Positions 36,555 to 43,344 of a stretch of DNA of 64,000 nt are shown here, one piece after another (within the stretch, counting starts at the first letter, position 1; every line of letters begins with the position of its first letter). The stretch spans positions 1 through 64,000 of the forward strand of contig CACWXP010000007.1 in NCBI GenBank assembly GCA_902764875.1, read 5' to 3'. The stretch is from an uncultured Eubacteriales bacterium (GTDB lineage Bacteria; Bacillota; Clostridia; Christensenellales; Aristaeellaceae). Below the pieces are notes generated by a model, which was not told where the DNA came from, made no database searches, and saw only the letters and a list, made by a program, of their open reading frames with translations. A program made the position numbers and the translations under genes.

Positions 36555-37772
36555 ATGACTGATTTCGTGAGCAGCTGGAACAGCGATTCTTTTCTGACAT
36601 ATCCGGTCGGGCCGCTGGGACTGATCGCGATGCCGGGAACCGAGGAAATCGGAGAGAAAGTCAACAACTGGCTGAAGAAATGGCGGGATCACGCGGAAGA
36701 GTCGGAACCCGGCGATATGCGAACCTCCCCCGGCATGGAACGGCAGGACTTCCTGATCAAGGTCAGCTGTCCCCGTTTCGGCAACGGTGAGGCAAAAGGC
36801 ATGATTCGGGAAAGCATCCGGGGATACGACATGTATATCCTGGTGGATCCGGGGGCTTACAACGTTACATACGAGATGTTCGGGCGGGAGGTACCGATGA
36901 GCCCGGACGAGCACTTCGCGAACCTGAAGCGGATTATCGCGGCGATGAGCGGGAAAGCGAAGCGGGTTACGGTGATTATGCCGATGCTTTACGAAGCGCG
37001 GCAGCACCGGCGGGCGAGCCGGGAGAGCCTGGACTGCGCGATGGCGCTGCAGGAGCTTGTGGCGATGGGGGTGAGCAACATTATCACCTTCGACGCGCAC
37101 GACCCGCGGGTTCAGAACGCGATACCGAACGCGGGATTCGAGAGCGTTATGCCGAGCTACCAGATTTTCAAGGCCTTGCTGCGGAACAACAGGACGCTGA
37201 AGATTGACCGGGAGCACATGATGATCGTTTCGCCGGACGAGGGAGCGATTGACCGGAACATTTTCTACGCGTCGGTGCTGGGGCTGGACATGGGGCTGTT
37301 CTACAAGCGGCGGGACTACACGCGGGTTGTGAACGGGCGGAACCCGATCGTCGCACACGAATACCTTGGCGACAGCGTTGAGGGGAAGGACATCTTCGTG
37401 GCGGACGACATGATCAGCAGCGGGGAGAGCATCATCGACCTGGCGCGGGAGCTGAAGAAGCGGAAGGCGAACCGGATTTTCGCGGGATGCACGTTCGCGC
37501 TGTTCACGAACGGGCTGGAAAACTATGAAAAGGCGTACCGGGAAGGGCTGATTGACCGGGTGATCTCGACGAACCTGACGTACCGGATTCCGGAGCTTCG
37601 GGAGGCGGAATGGTTCGTGGAGGCGGACATGAGCAAATACATCAGCTACATCATCGCGACGCTGAACCACGACCGGAGCCTGAGCGTGCTGCTGAATCCT
37701 TACGACCGGATTCACGCGCTGATTAAGCGGTACAACGCCGAACAGCGGGAAGCCGGGATTCGTTTGGTCTGA
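36555..37772 (+). CDS. Ribose-phosphate pyrophosphokinase-like protein
   Basis: About 405 residues from the ATG behind GAGGGAGG. It has MLYEARQHRRASRESL, matching the ATP-binding RQDRK-type loop of PRPP synthetase, a DAHDPRVQNA segment (the D-x-H metal site) and the PRPP loop VADDMISSGES. It is longer and more divergent than the usual 310-330-residue Prs, with about 60 extra N-terminal residues. It may be a paralog rather than the housekeeping enzyme. Confidence 0.78.
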   Translation: MTDFVSSWNSDSFLTYPVGPLGLIAMPGTEEIGEKVNNWLKKWRDHAEESEPGDMRTSPGMERQDFLIKVSCPRFGNGEAKGMIRESIRGYDMYILVDPGAYNVTYEMFGREVPMSPDEHFANLKRIIAAMSGKAKRVTVIMPMLYEARQHRRASRESLDCAMALQELVAMGVSNIITFDAHDPRVQNAIPNAGFESVMPSYQIFKALLRNNRTLKIDREHMMIVSPDEGAIDRNIFYASVLGLDMGLFYKRRDYTRVVNGRNPIVAHEYLGDSVEGKDIFVADDMISSGESIIDLARELKKRKANRIFAGCTFALFTNGLENYEKAYREGLIDRVISTNLTYRIPELREAEWFVEADMSKYISYIIATLNHDRSLSVLLNPYDRIHALIKRYNAEQREAGIRLV

Positions 37773-37792
37773 AGCCGGGATTCGGCTGGTTT
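37749..37792. repeat. 22-bp tandem duplication spanning the stop codon of the PRPP synthetase-like gene
   Basis: GAAGCCGGGATTCG followed by a variable TTGGTCT/GCTGGTTT part occurs twice in tandem. The stop codon lies at the junction, so the second copy is untranslated. Confidence 0.8.
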
Positions 37793-37796
37793 GAAG

Positions 37797-37814
37797 GCCG
37801 TGCTGTGGCACGGC
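37797..37814 (+). terminator. Hairpin between the PRPP synthetase-like gene and the NHLM operon
   Basis: GCCGTGC pairs with GCACGGC around TGTG; a short AT-rich stretch with TTTT follows 9 bases later. TATAAT at 37833 just downstream could be the -10 of the next operon, but no -35 fits. Confidence 0.5.
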
Positions 37815-37863
37815 AGCGGAAATTTTACAAATTATAATATTTATTTACAGGAGGAGACGCACC

Positions 37864-38160
37864 ATGACCATCAACAAGACGCAGAACGGAAAGGACCTGA
37901 CACTGGCGCTGGAGGGACGGCTGGACACGATGACGGCCCCGTCGCTGGAGGCGGAACTGAACGAGGACCTGAAAGAGGCGGAGACGCTGACGCTGGACTT
38001 TTCAAAACTTGAGTACATTTCTTCGGCGGGACTTCGGGTGCTGCTGAGCGCGCACAAGGTTATGAGCGCGAAGGGCGGCATGAAGGTTACGAACGTGAAC
38101 GAGATCGTTCGGGAAGTTTTCGAAGTGACGGGGTTTGCCGACATCCTTACGATTGAATAA
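37864..38160 (+). CDS. STAS-domain anti-sigma factor antagonist
   Basis: The 98-residue protein is a single STAS domain: LALEGRLDTMTAPSLE, LTLDFSKLEYISSAGLRVLL, where the serine of ISSAG is the usual phospho-switch site. It should bind a cognate RsbW-like ATPase and release its partner. AGGAGGAG precedes the ATG. It heads the co-directional run that includes two RsbW-like ATPase domains, an NHLM exporter and an ECF sigma factor. Confidence 0.9.
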   Translation: MTINKTQNGKDLTLALEGRLDTMTAPSLEAELNEDLKEAETLTLDFSKLEYISSAGLRVLLSAHKVMSAKGGMKVTNVNEIVREVFEVTGFADILTIE

Positions 38161-38182
38161 AAAACGCGGGGGCCGGGCAGAG

Positions 38183-38788
38183 ATGAAGACAGACGAGATT
38201 ACCGTCGACAGCCGGGGGGCGCGGATGGAAACCGCGTTGGCGCAGGCGGAGAAAGTGGCGGTCTACAAGGGACTGGCGCGGAAAGACGCGCTGTCGCTGC
38301 GGCTGCTTACGGAAGAGATGCTGGGGCTGATGCGGGCGCTTACGGGCGAGAGCGAAGGCGTTTTCTGGATTGAAGACGAGGACGGGGAATACCAGCTTCA
38401 CCTTCGGGTTCGGACGCGGCTGAACGCGGACGAGCGGGCGCAGCTGCTAAGCGTCAGCTCCACAGGCAAAAACGAGAGCGCGAAGGGGCTGATGGGCCGG
38501 CTTCGGGACTTTTTCGACTGGGGATCGGACGCGGACCTGGCGGCATACAACGGGCCGCTGCTGATGCCGGAAATGTACGAGACGACGAGTTCGCCTTCCC
38601 TTGACTGGGAATGGAGCATGGTTCGATATGAGGACGCGCTGAACAGCCGGATGGCGGCGGCGGACCCGGCGGCGAAGGAAGCATGGGACGAGCTTGAAAA
38701 AAGCGTTGTTACACACGTTGCGGACGATATTCGGGTTTCGATCCGGAACGGGAACGTCGAGATGGTGATTCTTAAAAAAATGGGCTGA
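38183..38788 (+). CDS. GHKL-ATPase-like protein of unknown role
   Basis: About 201 residues, Met-Lys-Thr-Asp start at 38183. SLRLLTEEMLGLMRAL resembles the N-box helix of GHKL ATPases, and the C-terminus (DDIRVSIRNGNVEMVILKK) resembles their last strands, but clear G boxes are missing. It is placed between a STAS protein and an RsbW-like ATPase, so a third partner-switching component is likely. It could also be a degenerate ATPase used only for binding. Confidence 0.5.
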   Translation: MKTDEITVDSRGARMETALAQAEKVAVYKGLARKDALSLRLLTEEMLGLMRALTGESEGVFWIEDEDGEYQLHLRVRTRLNADERAQLLSVSSTGKNESAKGLMGRLRDFFDWGSDADLAAYNGPLLMPEMYETTSSPSLDWEWSMVRYEDALNSRMAAADPAAKEAWDELEKSVVTHVADDIRVSIRNGNVEMVILKKMG

Positions 38789-38880
38789 AGAGGCCCGGAA
38801 AAAGGCAGCCGCGCTACCGGAAGACCGGGCGCGGCTGCATTTGAACAGACCGAAAGAAAAGGGAGGGTGGACGGAAGACC

Positions 38881-39309
38881 ATGGACGAGAAAAGGAACGG
38901 GATCACCCTTCCGGCGATGATTGAAAGCTGCGCGGTGGCGACAGCTTTTATCGACCGGGAACTGGAGAAAATCGACTGCGCGGGGAAGGCGAAAACGCAG
39001 ATTAACATTGCGATTGACGAGATTATTACGAACATTGCGAGCTATGCCTACGCGGGAGAAAAAGAGAACGGCATGATGACGATCGGGTTCGCCTTCGACG
39101 CGGGGACGGAGACGGCGGAGATTACCTTCGCGGACGAAGGGAAGGCGTTTGATCCCCTTTCGGCGGCGGAGCCGGACGTGAGCCTGCCGGCGGCGGAGAG
39201 GCAGATCGGCGGGCTTGGGATCTTCCTTGTGAAAAAGACGATGGACGATGTGTCCTATCGGCGGGAAGACGGGCAGAACGTGCTTACGATCCGGAAGCGG
39301 GTGCGGTAA
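38881..39309 (+). CDS. RsbW-like anti-sigma/serine kinase ATPase
   Basis: The 142-residue protein is a HATPase_c_2 domain: N box INIAIDEIITNIASYAY, G1 ADEGKAFDPL and G2 GGLGIFLVKKTMDDV. RsbW-type proteins phosphorylate STAS antagonists and hold sigma or other effectors. The STAS gene lies 0.7 kb upstream. AGGGAGG precedes the ATG. Confidence 0.88.
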   Translation: MDEKRNGITLPAMIESCAVATAFIDRELEKIDCAGKAKTQINIAIDEIITNIASYAYAGEKENGMMTIGFAFDAGTETAEITFADEGKAFDPLSAAEPDVSLPAAERQIGGLGIFLVKKTMDDVSYRREDGQNVLTIRKRVR

Positions 39310-39322
39310 AGGAGGTTGCGGC

Positions 39323-40831
39323 ATGATTCAGGGCAGAGACATTATTGCGCGGGGGGATATGATCCGGTGCGCGCTATGCGCGGAGGCCCCGTGCGACGCG
39401 GGATGCGCGGCGGGGGTTCGGCCGGGGGAGCGGCTGCGGCGGATCTGGTTCGGGAACGAACAGGCGGCGGCGCTTACGCTGCCGGAGGAGAACGCGTGCC
39501 TGACATGCCGGGCGAAATGCGAAGAGGCGTGCGTGCGGCCCGGGGAGGTGCCGATCCGGGAGACGATGAACCGGCTTTACTATCAGGTTCAGCCGGAATG
39601 CGAAACGGAATTGCCGGAGGACGAGGAACGCCTGCGGTGCGACCTTTGCGGGATTCCGATGGAGAATCCCTTCCTGCTTTCGAGCTCGGTTGTGGCAAGC
39701 ACGTACGACATGTGCGCGCGGGCTTTCGAAGCCGGATGGGCGGGGGTTTGCTTCAAGACGATCTGCAGCCTTGACATCCGGGAGGCTTCGCCGCGGTTTT
39801 CGGCGATCAAGGGGAGCGACGGGGGGATCATCGGATTCAAGAACATTGAGCAGCTGAGCGACCACAGCGTGGCGGAGAACATGGAGATTTTCCGGCGGCT
39901 GAAGGAGAAGTATCCGAGGAAAGTGATCCTGGCCTCGATTATGGGAAAAGACGAGGCGGAATGGAGCGAACTGGCGCGGGAATGCGAGGCGAACGGGGCG
40001 GACGCGGTGGAGCTGAACTTCAGCTGTCCGAACATGATGGAGGACGGACTGGGGAGCGACATCGGGCAGATTCCGGAGCTGGTTGAGAAATACACGGCGG
40101 CGGCGAAGCGGGGATGCGGGATACCGGTGATTGCGAAGCTGACGCCGAACGTGGACCGGATGGGGCCGGCGGCGGCGGCGGCGATCCGGGGCGGGGCGGA
40201 CGGCATCGCGGCGATTAACACGATTAAGAGCATCGTCGGGGTGAACATTCATACGTACGTCACGGCGCCGGCGGTGCACGGGCAGAGCGCCGTGGGCGGA
40301 TACAGCGGAAACGCGGTGAAGCCCATCGCGCTGCGGTTTATCGCGGAGATCGGCCAGGAGGCGGCCATGCGCGGGAAGCACATCAGCGGCATGGGCGGGA
40401 TTGAGACCTGGCGGGACGCGCTGGAATTCCTGCTGCTGGGGGCCGGGTCGATCCAGATTACGACGGCGGTGATGCAATACGGGTACCGGATCATCGACGA
40501 GCTGAAGACGGGACTGAACCTTTACCTTAAGGAAAAGGGATTCACGAGCGTTCGGGACGTGATCGGGCTGGGGCTTGACACGGTGAGCGGGACGACGGAC
40601 GTGCTGGAGCGCGGGACGGTGATCTATCCGCAGTTTGAGGCGGAGAAGTGCATCGGATGCGGACGGTGTTCCATTTCATGCATGGACGGGGGGCACCAGG
40701 CGATCCGGATGGACGAGGGACGGCGGCCGAAGCTGAACGGGGCGAAATGCGTCGGGTGCCATTTGTGCGTGCTGGTTTGCCCGCAGGGGGCTGTTGTGCC
40801 CGGGACACGGAGAGTTACGAAGAGGGTTTAG
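39323..40831 (+). CDS. PreA-like dihydropyrimidine dehydrogenase subunit with N-terminal Fe-S domain
   Basis: About 502 residues from an ATG behind AAAGGAGG. The N-terminal 110 residues carry C-x2-C-x4-C-x3-C and a second Cys set, like the Fe-S domain of PreT/DPYD. The barrel follows, with ELNFSCPNMM and VIAKLTPNV, and the C-terminus has two ferredoxin clusters (CIGCGRCSISC, CVGCHLCVLVC). The flavin/NADPH domain of PreT is absent. Whether it reduces pyrimidines or serves the surrounding export locus is unknown. Confidence 0.82.
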   Translation: MIQGRDIIARGDMIRCALCAEAPCDAGCAAGVRPGERLRRIWFGNEQAAALTLPEENACLTCRAKCEEACVRPGEVPIRETMNRLYYQVQPECETELPEDEERLRCDLCGIPMENPFLLSSSVVASTYDMCARAFEAGWAGVCFKTICSLDIREASPRFSAIKGSDGGIIGFKNIEQLSDHSVAENMEIFRRLKEKYPRKVILASIMGKDEAEWSELARECEANGADAVELNFSCPNMMEDGLGSDIGQIPELVEKYTAAAKRGCGIPVIAKLTPNVDRMGPAAAAAIRGGADGIAAINTIKSIVGVNIHTYVTAPAVHGQSAVGGYSGNAVKPIALRFIAEIGQEAAMRGKHISGMGGIETWRDALEFLLLGAGSIQITTAVMQYGYRIIDELKTGLNLYLKEKGFTSVRDVIGLGLDTVSGTTDVLERGTVIYPQFEAEKCIGCGRCSISCMDGGHQAIRMDEGRRPKLNGAKCVGCHLCVLVCPQGAVVPGTRRVTKRV

Positions 40832-40913
40832 GGTGCGCGCTTCGCGCGAGTGGATAGTGGATCTTGGTTCGTGGTTCACGGACTGCGGAGATCTGGTCTG
40901 GAGGACTTTCAGA

Positions 40914-42665
40914 TTGATTCAGAAACTGATACGGCAGATGCTGACGGCGCAGGTTTTTTCGGCGCTGACGGTTTCGCTGTGTCTTTTGATTGACAGCATT
41001 GTGATCAGCCGGTTTCTGGGAGAGGACGCGCTGGCTTCGTACGGCTACGCGAACCCGCTGCTGCTTGCGATCGGGGCGGTGGGGACTTTACTGGCTTCGG
41101 GCATTCAGGTGGTTTGCAGCAAGGCGCTGGGAAAGGGAAACCAGGAGGAGGCCAACCAGGGGTATTCCAGCGCGCTGGCAGCGGCAGCATGCGCGTCGCT
41201 GCTGTTTGTTTTGATTGTGATCCCGGCGCGGGACTTTTTCGCGGGGGCGATGGGGGCCGGGGGAAGCGGCGTTCGGCACGAGATGACGGCGGAATACCTG
41301 GCGGGATTCGCAATCGGGGCGCCGGGGAGCATGGGGGCGCTGGTGCTGGTGCCTTTTCTTCAGATGGCGGGGCAGAGCGGGCTGCTTGTGGCGGCGGTGC
41401 TGACGATGACGGTGACGGACGTGGCGCTGGACCTGGTGAATGTTTACATGCTTCACTGGGGGATGTTCGGAATGGGGCTGGCGTCGGCGCTGAGCTATTA
41501 CGCGGCGATGGCGGTGGCGGGGATTTACCTGTTCAGCCGGCGGTGCGTATTCCGGTTCCGGCGGCGGAACATCCGGAAGCGGATGATTGCGGCGCTTTTC
41601 ACGAACGGGATTCCGGCGGGGGTGAACATGGCGGCCTCGGTGGTGCTGGTGTTCGCGATGAACCGGATGCTGAACGGGATTGACCCGGCGATCGGGGTGG
41701 CGGCGTACACGGTGATTCTATCGATCGGGAACGCGGCGAACTGCATTACCACGGGAACGGGGGGCGTTTCGCTTACGCTGAGCGGGATCTTCTGGCACGA
41801 AGAGGACCGGGGGGCGCTGCGGGAGGCGATCGGGACGCTTTGCCGGACGGGAGCGGTGCTTGGGCTTTTGATGTGCGGGGTTTTGGCGGCTTTTGCGCCG
41901 GCGATGATTTCCGCTTTTATTCCGGAGGCGGGGCCGACGCGGGAGGCGGCGATCCTTGGGCTTCGGCTTTACGGGCTTGGGCTGATTCCATGCTGCGTGA
42001 ACAACGCGCTGAAATATCACTACCAGGCCAGCGGACGGACTCTGCTTTCGGAGGGGATTTCGCTGGTGGAAGGGATGCTTTTTCCGGCGGGATGCGCTTT
42101 TATCCTCGGAAAGCTTTTCGGGCTGACGGGGGCGTGGATCGGGTTCGGCGCGGGAGAGGCTTTGACGCTCCTTTCCCTGGGGATATTGATCCGGCGGGCG
42201 ACGGGGCGGCTGCCCTGGAAGGGCGGGGCTTACCTGCTGCTGGCGAAGGATTTCGGGTGCGCGGAGGAGGACACGCTGGATCTGCGGGTTGCTTCCCGGG
42301 AAGAGGTTGCGACGGCGGCGCGGGCGGCGAGCGAATTCTGCACCGCGCGGGGCGGCAGCGAACGGGAGAGCAACCGGATCGGGCTTTGCGTTGAAGAAAT
42401 GGCGAAGAACGTGGTTGAATACGGATTCGAGGCGGAGAAGGAAAAGGAGAACCACCTGTCGGTGCTGATCCTGAACAAGGAGAAGCAGTGGGTGCTGCGG
42501 TTCCGGGACGACTGCAAGGCCTTTGACCCGGTGGCGTATGTGCCGAAGGGAGAAGAGCGGTCGATCGGGATCCGGCTGGTGATGGGGATTACGGAAGAGG
42601 CCTACTATACCTACCCGATGGGGATCAATAACCTGGTTTTGAAGGTCAGGAAAGAAGCAGCTTAG
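40914..42665 (+). CDS. MATE-family transporter fused to an RsbW-like ATPase domain
   Basis: About 583 residues from a TTG eight bases after GGAGGA; the open frame further upstream has no ribosome site. Residues 1-440 form a 12-helix MATE/MOP transporter. The last 135 residues are a cytoplasmic HATPase_c_2 domain: GLCVEEMAKNVVEYGFE (N box), RFRDDCKAFDP (G1) and SIGIRLVMGI (G2). This directly joins a membrane exporter to partner-switching machinery; a STAS protein and separate RsbW-like ATPase are encoded in the same run. Confidence 0.88.
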   Translation: MIQKLIRQMLTAQVFSALTVSLCLLIDSIVISRFLGEDALASYGYANPLLLAIGAVGTLLASGIQVVCSKALGKGNQEEANQGYSSALAAAACASLLFVLIVIPARDFFAGAMGAGGSGVRHEMTAEYLAGFAIGAPGSMGALVLVPFLQMAGQSGLLVAAVLTMTVTDVALDLVNVYMLHWGMFGMGLASALSYYAAMAVAGIYLFSRRCVFRFRRRNIRKRMIAALFTNGIPAGVNMAASVVLVFAMNRMLNGIDPAIGVAAYTVILSIGNAANCITTGTGGVSLTLSGIFWHEEDRGALREAIGTLCRTGAVLGLLMCGVLAAFAPAMISAFIPEAGPTREAAILGLRLYGLGLIPCCVNNALKYHYQASGRTLLSEGISLVEGMLFPAGCAFILGKLFGLTGAWIGFGAGEALTLLSLGILIRRATGRLPWKGGAYLLLAKDFGCAEEDTLDLRVASREEVATAARAASEFCTARGGSERESNRIGLCVEEMAKNVVEYGFEAEKEKENHLSVLILNKEKQWVLRFRDDCKAFDPVAYVPKGEERSIGIRLVMGITEEAYYTYPMGINNLVLKVRKEAA

Positions 42666-42684
42666 GGTTGGAGGCGGATTTTTT

Positions 42685-43194
42685 ATGGAGAGCGGGCTTT
42701 TTCGCCAGAAAAGCGTGGAGCGGATTTCATCGCCGGAGGATCTGCATGAATACATGCGGGTGACGAGCCCGCGGCTGTGGATGATTCTGATCGCGATCCT
42801 GGTGCTGCTGGCGGGGTTCATCATTTTCGCCTCGACGGCGACGATGGAGAACACGATGGCGATTCAGGTGCACGCGGAGAACTTTCCTTCGTATGTGAAG
42901 AACGAGCAAGGGGAGTACGTGGAAGGGCCGCCGGAGACCATGATGACCGCTATGATGCCGATCAGCGCCAAGGACGTGGTGGAGACCGGAATGGCGGTGC
43001 GGATCGGCGAGGTGAAGGCGAAGGTTACGATGATCGCGGTGATCGGCGGGAACGACACGGAGAGCGGGCAGCCGGAAGTGATGCTGGACATTGAGCCGGA
43101 CGCCAAGGGGAAGACGCTGACGGACGGGGATTACGACGCGGTGCTGGTGGTGGAGAGTACGACGCCTATCAGCTTCCTTTGGGCGAAGAATTGA
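42685..43194 (+). CDS. Short NHLM-type HlyD-like membrane protein
   Basis: The 169-residue protein begins LFRQKSVERISSPEDL and has one membrane helix at about 32-50. This N-terminus matches the secretion (HlyD) subunit of NHLM bacteriocin systems, which normally has about 400 residues; here the coiled-coil and most of the lipoyl/barrel part are missing. The frame is intact with a good context, so this may be a genuine miniature adaptor. Two NHLM-type ABC transporters follow. Confidence 0.72.
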   Translation: MESGLFRQKSVERISSPEDLHEYMRVTSPRLWMILIAILVLLAGFIIFASTATMENTMAIQVHAENFPSYVKNEQGEYVEGPPETMMTAMMPISAKDVVETGMAVRIGEVKAKVTMIAVIGGNDTESGQPEVMLDIEPDAKGKTLTDGDYDAVLVVESTTPISFLWAKN

Positions 43195-43225
43195 TGACTG
43201 CCTGTGGCAGAAATTTCATCAATTC
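43188..43225. repeat. Nested hairpin at the end of the HlyD-like gene
   Basis: GAATTGATGA pairs with TCATCAATTC, enclosing CTGCC/GGCAG around TGT. The stem includes the stop codon of the HlyD-like gene. It has no T-run. Confidence 0.75.
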
Positions 43226-43231
43226 TGAGGT

Positions 43232-43282
43232 CAACCAATAGGAAGCGAGCTGCCCAGTGGGCAGTCGCGACCATATTGGTTG
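43232..43282. repeat. Second nested hairpin before the C39 exporter
   Basis: CAACCAATA pairs with TATTGGTTG, and inside CGA-CTGCCC pairs with GGGCAG-TCG. With the previous hairpin it fills most of the 150-base gap. Confidence 0.75.
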
Positions 43283-43284
43283 CG

Positions 43285-43330
43285 GGACGAAGAATTGATG
43301 ACTGCCTGTGGGACGAAGAATTGATGACTG
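43285..43330. repeat. 26-bp tandem repeat upstream of the C39 exporter
   Basis: GGACGAAGAATTGATGACTG occurs twice at a 26-base period; a third, partial copy of GAAGAATTGATGACTGCCTG lies 100 bases earlier at the HlyD-like stop codon. Confidence 0.8.
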
Positions 43331-43344
43331 TAATGGAGAAGAAG

